From the NCBI GenBank assembly GCA_019635315.1, contig JAHBZT010000002.1, positions 434,001 to 498,000 of the forward strand: a stretch of DNA of 64,000 nucleotides, written 5' to 3'. The position numbers were made by a program, and so were the translations under genes. Numbering within the stretch: the first letter of the stretch is position 1; every line of letters begins with the position of its first letter. Positions 30,567-40,304 of this stretch are shown here, in pieces. This DNA is from Rubrivivax sp. Its GTDB lineage: Bacteria > Pseudomonadota > Gammaproteobacteria > Burkholderiales > Burkholderiaceae_C. The notes below the pieces were generated by a model. That model did not search any database. It was given only the letters and a program-made list of their open reading frames with translations, and had not been told where the DNA came from.

Positions 30567-31589
30567 TTGGCCGCTACACTTCCCGCCAGCGCGTACGACA
30601 AGAACGAAGCCATGGACAGAGCGTCCCCGCGGGGCGAGCCGCCGCCGCGAAAGCGGATCCTGCCCTGGGCCGATGCCGCCTTCTCCTTCGCCGCGCATGC
30701 GTCGGCGTGGATCACGCTGGGGCTGCTCGCGGCTATCATCGCCTCGCTGTTCCTGGGCGCCTGGCCGGCGATCCGCGAGTTCGGGCTCGGCTTCTTCGTC
30801 ACCGCCGAATGGGACCCGGTGCAGGAACGCTTCGGCGGCCTGGTGATGATCTACGGCACGATCGCGACCTCGCTGATCGCGCTGCTGATCGCGGTGCCGG
30901 TGAGCTTCGGCATCGCGCTGTTCCTGACCGAGCTGTCGCCGGCCTGGCTCAAGCGCCCGCTGGGTATCGCGATCGAGCTGCTGGCGGCGGTGCCGTCCAT
31001 CGTCTACGGCATGTGGGGCCTGCTCGTCTTCGGCCCCATCCTCGCACGCTTCGTCCAGCAGCCGCTGCAGGCCCTGGTCGGCGACACGCCGGTGCTGGGC
31101 GCGCTGGTCAGCGGCCCGCCGGTGGGCATCGGCATCCTGTCGGCCGGCATCATCCTGGCGATCATGATCATCCCCTTCATCGCCTCGGTGATGCGCGATG
31201 TCTTCGACACCACGCCGGCGATGCTCAAGGAGTCGGCCTACGGCCTGGGCGCGACGACCTGGGAGGTGGTGAGCCAGATCGTGCTGCCCTACACCAAGGC
31301 CGGCGTGCTCGGCGCGATCATGCTGGGCCTGGGCCGCGCCCTGGGCGAAACCATGGCCGTGACCTTCGTGATCGGCAACTTCAACCAGCTCGACTCGCTG
31401 TCGCTGTTCGAGGCGGCCAACAGCATCACCTCGGCGCTGGCCAACGAATTCGCCGAGGCCAGCGAGGGCCTGCACCAGGCCTCGCTGATCTACCTGGGCC
31501 TGATCCTGTTCCTGATCACCTTCGTCGTGCTGGCGTTGTCCAAGCTGCTGCTGCAGCGGCTCAAGAAGAACGAAGGGGCGCGCACATGA
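30567..31589 (+). CDS. pstC: Phosphate ABC transporter permease PstC
   Basis: One of the two inner-membrane permeases of the Pst importer; 340 residues, six core helices. Family motifs are [43 protein letters not shown] and the cytoplasmic EAA-type loop [42 protein letters not shown] is also characteristic. The TTG start at 30567 has GGAGG 5 bases upstream; an ATG at 30612 would remove 15 residues and lacks a clear ribosome site. The stop overlaps pstA by 4 bases. About 100 bases separate it from pstS, commonly where pstS mRNA is processed. Confidence 0.93.
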   Translation: MAATLPASAYDKNEAMDRASPRGEPPPRKRILPWADAAFSFAAHASAWITLGLLAAIIASLFLGAWPAIREFGLGFFVTAEWDPVQERFGGLVMIYGTIATSLIALLIAVPVSFGIALFLTELSPAWLKRPLGIAIELLAAVPSIVYGMWGLLVFGPILARFVQQPLQALVGDTPVLGALVSGPPVGIGILSAGIILAIMIIPFIASVMRDVFDTTPAMLKESAYGLGATTWEVVSQIVLPYTKAGVLGAIMLGLGRALGETMAVTFVIGNFNQLDSLSLFEAANSITSALANEFAEASEGLHQASLIYLGLILFLITFVVLALSKLLLQRLKKNEGART

Positions 31590-32452
31590 GCGGCATCGCG
31601 TTCGACGCGTCCAAGCTGTCGCTGCACCGCCGGCGCAAGTGGGTCAACGCCGTCGCGCTGACGCTGGCGCTGGGCGCGATGGCATTCGGCCTCGTGTGGC
31701 TGGTGTGGATCCTGTTCGAGACCGTGCGCCTGGGCTTCGGCGGCCTCGCGCTGTCGGTCTTCACCGAGTCCACGCCGCCGCCGCTGGCCAGCAGCGGGGG
31801 CCTGGCGAATGCCATCGTCGGCTCCGCGATCATGGTCGCGCTGGCCACGATGCTGGGCACGCCGATCGGCGTGATGTGCGGCGTCTACCTCGCCGAGTAC
31901 GGCCAGCGCACCTGGCTGGGGCGGGTGACGCAGTTCATCAACGACATCCTGCTGTCGGCGCCGTCCATCGTCATCGGCCTGTTCATCTATGCCGTCGTCG
32001 TCGCGCAGTTCCGCAGCTTCTCGGGCTGGGCGGGGGTGCTGGCGCTGTCGCTGATCGTGATCCCGGTGGTCATCCGCACCACGGAGACCATGCTGCTGCT
32101 GATCCCGAATTCGCTGCGCGAGGCGGCCTACGCTCTGGGCACGCCGAAGTGGAAGGTCATCTCGTCGGTGACGCTGAAGGCCGCGCGCGCCGGCGTCGTC
32201 ACCGGCGTGCTGCTGGCGCTGGCGCGCATCGCCGGCGAGACCGCGCCGCTGCTGTTCACCGCGCTGTCCAACCAGTTCTTCACCTGGAACCTGGGCGAGC
32301 CGATGGCCAGCCTGCCGGTGACGATCTTCAAGTTCGCGATGAGCCCCTACGAGAACTGGCAGAAGCTGGCCTGGGCCGGCGTCTTCCTGATCACGCTGGG
32401 CGTGCTGGCGCTGAACATCCTGGCCCGCGTGCTGTTCCGCCAGAAGCACTGA
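31586..32452 (+). CDS. pstA: Phosphate ABC transporter permease PstA
   Basis: Second permease of the Pst complex; 288 residues. The N-terminus [35 protein letters not shown] starts the first helix. The family motifs are [35 protein letters not shown] and the coupling loop [47 protein letters not shown] follows. It overlaps pstC (ATGA) and lies 23 bases before pstB. Confidence 0.95.
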   Translation: MSGIAFDASKLSLHRRRKWVNAVALTLALGAMAFGLVWLVWILFETVRLGFGGLALSVFTESTPPPLASSGGLANAIVGSAIMVALATMLGTPIGVMCGVYLAEYGQRTWLGRVTQFINDILLSAPSIVIGLFIYAVVVAQFRSFSGWAGVLALSLIVIPVVIRTTETMLLLIPNSLREAAYALGTPKWKVISSVTLKAARAGVVTGVLLALARIAGETAPLLFTALSNQFFTWNLGEPMASLPVTIFKFAMSPYENWQKLAWAGVFLITLGVLALNILARVLFRQKH

Positions 32453-32475
32453 ACGAGACCTGCGAAAGACCGACC

Positions 32476-33261
<786 letters not shown>

Positions 33262-33282
33262 CCGGCCGCGAAAGGACTCGCC

Positions 33283-33990
33283 ATGATCTACAAGCATCTC
33301 TCGACCCAGTTCGACGCCGAGCTGTCCGACGTCTCCACGCGCCTGCTCGAGATGGGCGGCCTGGCCGAGTCGCAGGTCGCGCAGGCGGTCTACGCGCTGA
33401 CGAACTTCAGTGGCGACGTCGCGTCCCAGGTGCTGCGGCAGGAAGAGCGCATCAACCAGATGGAAGTCGAGATCGACGCGGAGCTGCAGCGCGTGATCGT
33501 GATGCGCCAGCCGACCGCGGTGGACCTGCGGCTGCTGATCGCGGTGTCCAAGGCGATCGCCAACCTCGAGCGTGTCGGCGACGAGGCGGCGCGCATCGCG
33601 CGTACCGTGCAGCGGCTGATCAACACCGGCGTGTCGAGCCGGCTGCGGCTGCCGGTCTCGGATCTCTCCTTCGCCGCCGACCTGGCCACCGCGCAGCTGC
33701 GCAAGTCGCTCGACGCCTTCGCGCGCATGGACGCGAACGCCGCGGTGGAGGTGCTCAAGCAGGACGACCAGCTCGACCAGGAGTTCGACGGCCTGCTGCG
33801 CAAGCTGATCACCTACATGATGGAAGACCCGCGCATGATCTCGGCCAGCATCGACATGGTCTTCGTCGCGAAGGCCATCGAGCGCGTCGGCGACCACGCG
33901 AAGAACCTGGCCGAGGCCACCATCTACGTCGTCAAGGGCACCGACGTGCGCCACGTCTCGCTGGAGGCGGTCGAGAACGCGGTGCGCTGA
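33283..33990 (+). CDS. phoU: Phosphate-signalling regulator PhoU
   Basis: Negative regulator that links Pst activity to PhoR, keeping the Pho regulon off when phosphate is plentiful. The 235 residues form two three-helix bundles, each with the metal-binding E(D)xxxxRxxD signature: VGDEAARIARTV in the first half and IERVGDHAKNLAEATIYVVKG in the second. The N-terminus HLSTQFDAELSDVSTRLLEMGGL is typical. It starts 21 bases after pstB and ends 22 bases before phoB, so it belongs to the same operon. Confidence 0.96.
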   Translation: MIYKHLSTQFDAELSDVSTRLLEMGGLAESQVAQAVYALTNFSGDVASQVLRQEERINQMEVEIDAELQRVIVMRQPTAVDLRLLIAVSKAIANLERVGDEAARIARTVQRLINTGVSSRLRLPVSDLSFAADLATAQLRKSLDAFARMDANAAVEVLKQDDQLDQEFDGLLRKLITYMMEDPRMISASIDMVFVAKAIERVGDHAKNLAEATIYVVKGTDVRHVSLEAVENAVR

Positions 33991-34012
33991 TGGCGCGGCG
34001 GGAGCAGACGCG

Positions 34013-34726
34013 ATGAGTTCGGTGCTGGTGGTCGAGGACGAATCGGCAATCGCCGAGCTGATCGCCATCAACCTGCGCCATGCCGGCTTCGAGGTCGTGC
34101 TGGCCGCCGATGCCGAGCAGGCGCAGGCCGCGGTGGACCGCGTGCTGCCCGACCTGGTGCTGCTGGACTGGATGCTGCCGGGGCTGTCGGGCGTGCAGCT
34201 GGCCAAGCGCTGGCGCGCCGATGCGCGCACCAAGGCACTGCCGCTGATCATCCTGACCGCACGCGCGGAGGAGGGCGACAAGATCACCGGCCTGGACGCC
34301 GGCGCCGACGACTACCTGACCAAGCCCTTCTCGACCAAGGAGCTGATGGCGCGCATCCGCGCCGTGCTGCGGCGCAAGGCGCCGGAGGCGCTGGACAGCG
34401 CGGTCGAGGTCGCCGGGCTGCGGCTGGACCCGGCGACGCGCCGCGTCACGCGCCGCGTCGGCGACGAACTGCGCGAGGTCAAGGTCGGGCCGACGGAGTT
34501 CCGCCTGCTGCACTTCTTCATGAGCCACCCGGAGCGCGTGCACAGCCGCGCCCAGCTGCTGGACCGCGTCTGGGGCGACCATGTCTTCATCGAGGAGCGC
34601 ACGGTGGACGTGCATGTCAAGCGCCTGCGCGAGGCACTGGCACCGGTCAACGGCTCGTCGCTGATCGAGACCGTCCGCGGCGCCGGCTACCGCATGACGC
34701 AGCAGGCGCCGACGCTGGCGGCCTGA
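34013..34726 (+). CDS. phoB: Phosphate regulon response regulator PhoB
   Basis: OmpR-family transcription activator that binds Pho boxes when phosphorylated. The 237 residues have a receiver domain with acidic pocket E8-D9, phospho-acceptor D52 (LVLLDWMLPG) and LTKPF at the conserved Thr/Lys. The winged-helix domain ends ERTVDVHVKRLREALAP...IETVRGAGYRM. It is encoded directly after phoU and 7 bases before phoR. It would act on the two Pho-box promoters at 29276-29371 at the head of its own operon, giving positive feedback. Confidence 0.95.
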   Translation: MSSVLVVEDESAIAELIAINLRHAGFEVVLAADAEQAQAAVDRVLPDLVLLDWMLPGLSGVQLAKRWRADARTKALPLIILTARAEEGDKITGLDAGADDYLTKPFSTKELMARIRAVLRRKAPEALDSAVEVAGLRLDPATRRVTRRVGDELREVKVGPTEFRLLHFFMSHPERVHSRAQLLDRVWGDHVFIEERTVDVHVKRLREALAPVNGSSLIETVRGAGYRMTQQAPTLAA

Positions 34727-34733
34727 CGGACGC

Positions 34734-36062
34734 ATGGGCTGGCTGATCGCCCGACTGCTCGCGGCCCTGCTGGCCGTGGGCGTCGCGGCGGGGCTGGGCG
34801 CGGTCTTCGGCGGCCTGCTGGACGCCGCGGCCGCCGGCACCGTGCTGGGCGCGCTCGCGGCCGTGGCCGCGCTGGTGCTGGTCGACGGCGGTCGCGCCGG
34901 CAAGCTGATGCAGTGGCTGCGCGATCCGCGCGCCGCGGCCGCACCGCACACCGCGGGGCTGTGGGGCGAGCTGGCCTACGGCATAGCCCGCGGCCTGCGG
35001 CGCGACCAGGCGCTGCTGGACGCCGAACGCGAGCGGCTGCGCCAGTTCCTCTCGGCCATCGAGGCCTCGCCGAACGGCGTGCTGCTGCTCGACGGCGACG
35101 AGCAGATCACCTGGGTCAATTCGGTGGCGGCGCTGCACTTCGCGCTCGACCCGCAGCGCGACCGCGGCCAGCGCGTCACCAACCTCGTGCGCGCGCCGGC
35201 CTTCGTGCAGTACCTGCAGGCCGGGCACTATGCCGAACCGGTGGTCTTCAGCGGGCCGCAGGGGCGCTCGACGCTGAGCGTGCTGGTGCGGCCCTACGGC
35301 GAGGGCATGAAGCTGGTGTTGTCGCAGGACATCACCGAGCGCGAGCGCGCCGACGCGATGCGGCGCGACTTCGTGGCCAACGTCTCGCACGAGATCCGCA
35401 CGCCGCTGACGGTGCTGGCCGGCTTCCTGGAGACGATGTCGCAGCTGCCGCTGACCGAGGTCGAGCGCCGCCGCGTGCTGACGCTGATGGAGCAGCAGAC
35501 CACGCGCATGCAGCAGCTGGTGGCCGACCTGCTGACGCTGGCGCAGCTGGAGGGCAGTCCGGTGCCGCCGACCGACCGCTGGCACGACGTTGCCGCGCTG
35601 CTCGGGCGTGCCCATGCCGACGCGGTGGCGCTCTCCGCGGGCCGCCACACGCTGCACCTGGACGCCGGGGGCGGCGGCGAGATCGCCGGCAGCGAGAGCG
35701 AACTGCTCAGCGCGGTGGCCAACCTGCTGAGCAATGCCGTGCGCTACACGCCCGAGGGTGGCCGCATCGAGCTGCGCTGGCGCCGGCGTGCCGACGGCGG
35801 CGCCGACATCGAGGTCGGCGACACCGGCGTCGGCATCCCGCGTGAACACCTGCCGCGGCTGACCGAGCGCTTCTACCGCGTCGACGGCAGCCGCTCGCGC
35901 GACACCGGCGGCACCGGCCTGGGGCTGTCCATCGTCAAGCACATCGTGCAGCGCCACGGCGGCACGATAGAGATCGCCAGCGAGCCGGGCAAGGGCTCGA
36001 CCTTCCGGCTCGTGCTGCCGGCGTTGCGCGTGCAGCACGCGGCTGCGGCGGTCGCGGCCTGA
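34734..36062 (+). CDS. phoR: Phosphate regulon sensor kinase PhoR
   Basis: Membrane histidine kinase that phosphorylates PhoB. The 442 residues begin with two hydrophobic segments (about 3-40), with no large periplasmic domain. A PAS domain follows at about 100-200 (LSAIEASPNGVLLLDGDEQITWVNSVAALHF). The H-box FVANVSHEIRTPLTVLAGFLE has His219. The ATPase domain shows N-box NLLSNAVRYTP, G1 DTGVGIP, F-box ERFYRVDGSRSRDTGG and G2 GTGLGLSIVKHI. It is the last gene of the pst-pho operon and converges on the glycosyltransferase gene at 36128. Confidence 0.95.
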   Translation: MGWLIARLLAALLAVGVAAGLGAVFGGLLDAAAAGTVLGALAAVAALVLVDGGRAGKLMQWLRDPRAAAAPHTAGLWGELAYGIARGLRRDQALLDAERERLRQFLSAIEASPNGVLLLDGDEQITWVNSVAALHFALDPQRDRGQRVTNLVRAPAFVQYLQAGHYAEPVVFSGPQGRSTLSVLVRPYGEGMKLVLSQDITERERADAMRRDFVANVSHEIRTPLTVLAGFLETMSQLPLTEVERRRVLTLMEQQTTRMQQLVADLLTLAQLEGSPVPPTDRWHDVAALLGRAHADAVALSAGRHTLHLDAGGGGEIAGSESELLSAVANLLSNAVRYTPEGGRIELRWRRRADGGADIEVGDTGVGIPREHLPRLTERFYRVDGSRSRDTGGTGLGLSIVKHIVQRHGGTIEIASEPGKGSTFRLVLPALRVQHAAAAVAA

Positions 36063-36127
36063 GCCTCGCACCGGCCGCTCCACGGCAGCCGCCGGCGAAC
36101 GCGTGCCGGTGGTGCCGGCGGCGCGCC

Positions 36128-37783
36128 TCAGCGCCCGTAGACCAGGGTCCACTCGCCGCGTTCGGCGGGGCGCTGCACCTCGGCCAGCAGGGTCCAGCCC
36201 GGCGGCGCGGCGACGGCGCCGCGGTCGCGCACGACCAGCAGCAGTCGCGGGCAGTCCGTGCCGGCCGCGGCGCCGGCGCGGGCATCGACGCGCCAGCGGC
36301 CGAAGTGCTCGAGCGCGGCCACCGCCGCCGGCGCGAGGCCGGGCGCCGCGATGCAGCCGCCGGCGGGCACCAGCGGCGCCACGCGCTCGACCCAGGCGCG
36401 CGGGCTGCGCGCATAGTCCAGCAGCGGCAGCCACAGCGTCATCAGCAGCAGCCAGGTCAGGGCCACGCCGCCGGCCGGCAGCACCAGGCTCTTCCACAGC
36501 GCCTCGCGGTGGCGCCCGGTGCGCCAGCGCAGCAGCCACAGCCAGGCCAGCGTGCCGGCGGCCGCCAGCAGCAGCGCGACGATGGAGAAGTGCGGCTCGA
36601 AGCCCTCGGCCAGCTTGGCGATGTTGGCCGCCGGCTTGGCCGGTGCGCCGGTGTGCATCGCGACGTACATCAGCCAGACGAAGAGCGCGCTGGCGGTGAA
36701 GAAGCACATCGAGAACCAGTCGATGGCCGCCGAGGCGCTGCGCTTGAGCGTGGGCAGCGCGAAGGCCGCCAGCACGGCCAGCGCCGGCAGGCCCAGCATC
36801 AGCGCGCGGTCCGAGCCGCCCATCGCCAGGTTGGCGCCCAGCGCGCCCAGCAGCGTCACCAGCGGCACCGAGAGGTGGCGGTGCGTGAGCTGGCGGCGCC
36901 AGCGCCACAGCGTCCACAGCGCCAGCGGCCAGGCCGGCCACAGGAACCACAGCCACTGGCGCGCGATGCCGGGCAGGTCGGTCGAACCCGGCAGGCGCAC
37001 GCGCCACTGCCAGCTGCCCATGACCCAGGCCAGCGCGGCCGCCGCGAGCAGCGCCGCCACCACCCAGGGCGCGAAGCGGCGCACGCGCTCCAGGCGGGAG
37101 AAGTGGCAGGCGACGAAGCCGCCGGCGCCGACGGCCAGCGCCAGCGCCGGGGCGCCGCTGCCGGCCAGCAGCGGCAGCGCGGCCAGCACCGCGGCGCGCG
37201 GCTGCCAGCCGCGAAACGGCGCCGCCGCCAGCCCGTAGGTGAACAACGCCATCGCCGCCAGCTGCGCCAGTTCGGGCGTCGTCTCGTGGCCCAGCTGCAG
37301 CAGGCCCAGCGTGGCCATCAGCGCGAGCACGGCGCCGTCGGCCATCGCGCGCGCATAGTCCACCGGCTCGGCCTCGCCGCCGAAGGCGAAGGGCACCGGC
37401 TGTGCGGCCTCGGTGCGCGCGAGGTGGAAGGTGGTGTACCAGGCCAGCGCCAGCGTCAGCGCCAGCAGCGCCGCGAAGGGCAGCCGGGCGGCGAAGTCCG
37501 GTTCCAGCCAGGGCGAGGTGGCGGCGATGAAGGCGGCGCCCAGCCAGTGCGGCAGCAACGCGGTGTCGGCCGCGACGCCGCCGAGCTGCGGCGCCCACCA
37601 GGTGGTGCGGCCCTCGGCGATGGCGATCATCTGCCCGAAGGCGGCGAGGTCGGCACTGCGCCAGGGATCGCGGCCGACCAGGCCGGGCAGCACGTAGGCC
37701 GCGCACAGCAGCAGCAGCGGCAGCCGCGGCAGCCGGCGCGCGCCGCGCTGCGTGACCAGGGCCGGGCGCGGGGTCGTGTTCAC
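36128..37783 (-). CDS. GT39/ArnT-like membrane glycosyltransferase
   Basis: A 551-residue integral membrane protein with about a dozen hydrophobic helices, resembling dolichyl-phosphate-mannose mannosyltransferases and ArnT-type lipid A modifying enzymes. The first periplasmic loop has GRDPWRSADLAAFGQMIAIAEGRTTWWAPQLGG, where GT-C enzymes keep the catalytic Asp/Glu (GRDEPR- or YDEAR-like). LLPHWLGAAFIAATSPWL follows, as in this family. The C-terminal soluble part has GTDCPRLLLVVRDRG. The acceptor is unknown; lipid A, a glycan or a protein are possible. The start is GTG at 37783. It stands between phoR (convergent) and rpmE. Confidence 0.78.
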   Translation of the reverse strand: MNTTPRPALVTQRGARRLPRLPLLLLCAAYVLPGLVGRDPWRSADLAAFGQMIAIAEGRTTWWAPQLGGVAADTALLPHWLGAAFIAATSPWLEPDFAARLPFAALLALTLALAWYTTFHLARTEAAQPVPFAFGGEAEPVDYARAMADGAVLALMATLGLLQLGHETTPELAQLAAMALFTYGLAAAPFRGWQPRAAVLAALPLLAGSGAPALALAVGAGGFVACHFSRLERVRRFAPWVVAALLAAAALAWVMGSWQWRVRLPGSTDLPGIARQWLWFLWPAWPLALWTLWRWRRQLTHRHLSVPLVTLLGALGANLAMGGSDRALMLGLPALAVLAAFALPTLKRSASAAIDWFSMCFFTASALFVWLMYVAMHTGAPAKPAANIAKLAEGFEPHFSIVALLLAAAGTLAWLWLLRWRTGRHREALWKSLVLPAGGVALTWLLLMTLWLPLLDYARSPRAWVERVAPLVPAGGCIAAPGLAPAAVAALEHFGRWRVDARAGAAAGTDCPRLLLVVRDRGAVAAPPGWTLLAEVQRPAERGEWTLVYGR

Positions 37784-37851
37784 GCCGCGATGATGCCGTG
37801 CCGCCGCCCGCCGGCCGGCCAGCCCCGGCCCGGCGGCGTCGCGCCCAGCAA

Positions 37852-37873
37852 AAAGGCAGCCGAAGCTGCCTTT
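37852..37873 (-). terminator. Intrinsic terminator of rpmE
   Basis: On the minus strand AAAGGCAGC, TTCG, GCTGCCTTT makes a 9-bp stem with a stable C(UUCG)G tetraloop and runs into TTTTTGC. It is 32 bases after the rpmE stop. Confidence 0.85.
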
Positions 37874-37904
37874 GCCTGTTCGCAGCCCACGACGGGGCGT
37901 CGCG

Positions 37905-38165
37905 TCACTTCTTCAGGCCGACGCGGGCGAACTTGTTGCGGAACTTCTCGACGCGGCCGCCCAGGTTGTCCACGCTCTTCTGCGTGCCGGTATAGAACGG
38001 GTGCGTCTCGCTGGTCACTTCCAGCTTCACCAGCGGCAGCTCGCGGCCGTCGTCCATCGCGATGCTTTCCTTCGTCTGCACGCAGGAGCGGGTGACGAAC
38101 TTGAAGCCGTTGGACAGGTCCTGGAAGCAGACCTCTCGGTAGTTGGGGTGGATGCCGTCTTTCAT
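37905..38165 (-). CDS. rpmE2: Ribosomal protein bL31 type B
   Basis: Large-subunit protein at the central bridge to 30S. The 86 residues and the motifs [28 protein letters not shown] and [27 protein letters not shown] identify the type B paralogue. The CxxC pairs of the zinc-binding type A form are absent. In many bacteria type B replaces type A when zinc is scarce, often under Zur; no Zur box was recognised here. TATAAT lies about 75 bases upstream. The gene follows rho on the same strand. Confidence 0.95.
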   Translation of the reverse strand: MKDGIHPNYREVCFQDLSNGFKFVTRSCVQTKESIAMDDGRELPLVKLEVTSETHPFYTGTQKSVDNLGGRVEKFRNKFARVGLKK

Positions 38166-38240
38166 GGGGGGTCTCGCTGGGGTGTGCGGGAGCCACGCTG
38201 CCCGGTGCAGCGCACTTGCCGGTGGTGCGGGAAACCGCGA

Positions 38241-38246
38241 ATTATA
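38241..38246 (-). promoter_or_regulatory. Candidate rpmE -10
   Basis: Perfect TATAAT on the minus strand, followed by TCGCGG, about 75 bases upstream of the rpmE ATG. No recognisable -35. Confidence 0.5.
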
Positions 38247-38283
38247 GGCCGAAGCGCGAGCCGGGGTCCGGGTGGCCTCCGGC

Positions 38284-39546
38284 TCAGCCGCCCCGGCGCA
38301 TCATGTCGAAGAAGTCCAGGTTGCTCTTCGTGGCCTTCATCTTCTCGAGTACGAACTCCATCGCCTCGATCTCGTCCATCGGATAGAGCAGCTTGCGCAG
38401 GATCCAGGTCTTCTGGAGGATCTCGGGCTTGAGCAGCAGTTCCTCGCGCCGGGTGCCGCTCTTGTTGATCAGGATGGACGGGTAGACGCGCTTCTCGGCC
38501 ATGCGGCGGTCGAGGTGGATCTCGCAGTTGCCGGTGCCCTTGAATTCCTCGTAGATCACCTCGTCCATCTTGGAGCCGGTGTCGATCAGCGCGGTGCCGA
38601 TGATGGTCAGCGTGCCGCCTTCCTCGGTGTTGCGCGCGGCGCCGAAGAAGCGCTTGGGCCGCTGCAGCGCGTTGGCGTCCACGCCGCCGGTCAGCACCTT
38701 GCCGCTGCTGGGCAGCACGTTGTTGTAGGCGCGCGCCAGGCGGGTGATGCTGTCGAGCAGGATCACGACGTCCTTCTTCAGCTCGACCAGGCGCTTGGCG
38801 CGCTCGATCACCATCTCGGCCACCTGCACGTGGCGCGCCGCCGGCTCGTCGAAGGTGGAGCTGATGACCTCGCCGCGCACCGTGCGCTGCATCTCGGTCA
38901 CTTCCTCGGGCCGCTCGTCGACGAGCAGCACGATGAGGTGGATCTCCGGGTGGTTGGCGACCAGCGCGTGCGCGATGTGCTGCATCATCACCGTCTTGCC
39001 GGTCTTGGGCTGCGCGACCAGCAGCGCGCGCTGGCCTTTGCCGATGGGCGCGATCAGGTCGATGATGCGGCTGGTGATGTTCTCCTCGACCTTGACGTCA
39101 CGTTCGAGCCTGAACTGTTCCTTGGGGAACAGCGGGGTCAGGTTCTCGAACATGATCTTGTGCTTGCTCTCCTCGGGCGTCAGGCCGTTGACGCGGTCGA
39201 CCTTCACGAGCGCGAAGTAGCGCTCGCCGTCCTTGGGCACGCGCACCTCGCCTTCCACCATGTCGCCGGTGTGCAGGTTGAAGCGGCGGATCTGGCTGGG
39301 CGACAGGTAGATGTCGTCCGTGCTGGCCATGTAGCTGGCCTCGATCGAGCGCAGGAAGCCGAAGCCGTCGGGCAGCACCTCCAGCACGCCGTCGCCGAAG
39401 ACCTGCTCGCCGGCCTTGGCGCGCTTCTTCATGATCGCGAACATCAGCTCCTGCTTGCGCAGGCGCGACACGTTCTCGATCTCCAGCGCCTCGCCCATCT
39501 TGATGAGCTCGGAGACGTGCTGGGCCTTCAGTTCGGACAGATGCAT
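38284..39546 (-). CDS. rho: Transcription termination factor Rho
   Basis: Hexameric RNA helicase that ends transcription at C-rich, unstructured RNA, and so central in a genome this G+C-rich. The 420 residues match the E. coli form (419). The N-terminal domain [38 protein letters not shown] is followed by the cold-shock RNA-binding fold ([16 protein letters not shown]...[12 protein letters not shown]). Walker A is [12 protein letters not shown], Walker [17 protein letters not shown], and the Q/R-loops are in the [19 protein letters not shown] segment. The start at 39546 is fixed by homology and GAGGGTG upstream. trxA lies 200 bases upstream on the same strand, the conserved trxA-rho order. 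Confidence 0.97.
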   Translation of the reverse strand: MHLSELKAQHVSELIKMGEALEIENVSRLRKQELMFAIMKKRAKAGEQVFGDGVLEVLPDGFGFLRSIEASYMASTDDIYLSPSQIRRFNLHTGDMVEGEVRVPKDGERYFALVKVDRVNGLTPEESKHKIMFENLTPLFPKEQFRLERDVKVEENITSRIIDLIAPIGKGQRALLVAQPKTGKTVMMQHIAHALVANHPEIHLIVLLVDERPEEVTEMQRTVRGEVISSTFDEPAARHVQVAEMVIERAKRLVELKKDVVILLDSITRLARAYNNVLPSSGKVLTGGVDANALQRPKRFFGAARNTEEGGTLTIIGTALIDTGSKMDEVIYEEFKGTGNCEIHLDRRMAEKRVYPSILINKSGTRREELLLKPEILQKTWILRKLLYPMDEIEAMEFVLEKMKATKSNLDFFDMMRRGG

Positions 39547-39711
39547 CGTGGGGCACCCTCTGGTGGGCAGATGCGGTCGGGCACTCGCACCGGGGGCGCG
39601 GGCCGAACAGCCGGGAGGAACGGAATGGATTGGCGCCGGAACCCGCGCGCCGGGCCCCATCGGCGCCGGCTCGGGCCGGCGGGGCAGTGCGCGGTGGCGT
39701 TGCTCGGGCGC

Positions 39712-39733
39712 CGGGGGCTGTCAGCAGCCCCCG
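39712..39733 (-). terminator. Hairpin after trxA, in the trxA-rho gap
   Basis: CGGGGGCTG and CAGCCCCCG form a perfect 9-bp stem around a 4-base loop, 13 bases beyond the trxA stop. It can end trxA transcription or act in the rho leader. Known rho genes are autoregulated in this leader, but I cannot show that here. Confidence 0.55.
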
Positions 39734-39746
39734 ACGTCAATGCAAA

Positions 39747-40076
39747 TTATAGATGACCGTCGAGGAACGCGGTCAGCTGCGCCTTGCTCAGGGCACCCAC
39801 CTTGGTGGCGGCGAGCTCGCCACCCTTGAACAGCATCAGCGTCGGGATGCCGCGGATGCCGTGCCGGGCCGGCACGACGCGGTTCTCGTCGACATTCATC
39901 TTGGCGACCTGCAGCCGGCCGTCGTAGTCGCGCGAGACCTCGTCCAGGATGGGCGCGATCATCTTGCACGGACCGCACCACTCGGCCCAGTAGTCCACCA
40001 GCACCGGCTTGTCCGACTTCAGGACGTCCGTCTCGAACGAATCGTCGGTGACATGCTTGATCAGTTCGCTGCTCAT
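39747..40076 (-). CDS. trxA: Thioredoxin 1
   Basis: Cytoplasmic disulfide reductase. The 109 residues hold the active site [16 protein letters not shown] with Cys34 and Cys37, the cis-proline loop [14 protein letters not shown], and the buried Asp in [10 protein letters not shown]. The start at 40076 gives the normal length. It is divergent from the pseudokinase-HDOD gene across a 228-bp gap containing a direct repeat. Confidence 0.97.
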   Translation of the reverse strand: MSSELIKHVTDDSFETDVLKSDKPVLVDYWAEWCGPCKMIAPILDEVSRDYDGRLQVAKMNVDENRVVPARHGIRGIPTLMLFKGGELAATKVGALSKAQLTAFLDGHL

Positions 40077-40182
40077 GGGGCGTGGTCTCCGCGTGCGCTG
40101 GCACGGCGAATGCATCTCGGCTGAGGAATTCTGACACAAAGCCCCACGACGCGTGCCCGGCCGGGCATGGCGCCCGGCTATC

Positions 40183-40210
40183 GCGGCCATAGCGCGGCCA
40201 TAGCGCGGCC
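40183..40210. repeat. 11-bp direct repeats in the trxA/HDOD intergenic region
   Basis: GCGGCCATAGC occurs at 40183-40193 and 40194-40204, with a third partial copy GCGGCC at 40205-40210. They lie in the 228-bp divergent region, about 100 bases from either start. They could be a regulator site or a slippage product. Confidence 0.5.
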
Positions 40211-40304
40211 GCCGCAGCCGCCGCGGCCGGCGCCCGAACTGCGCGCATTTCGGGCCGCTGTTCCGCGCGTTGCCGGCAGGGCCGCAGGTTCCAATCGTGA
40301 CGCC

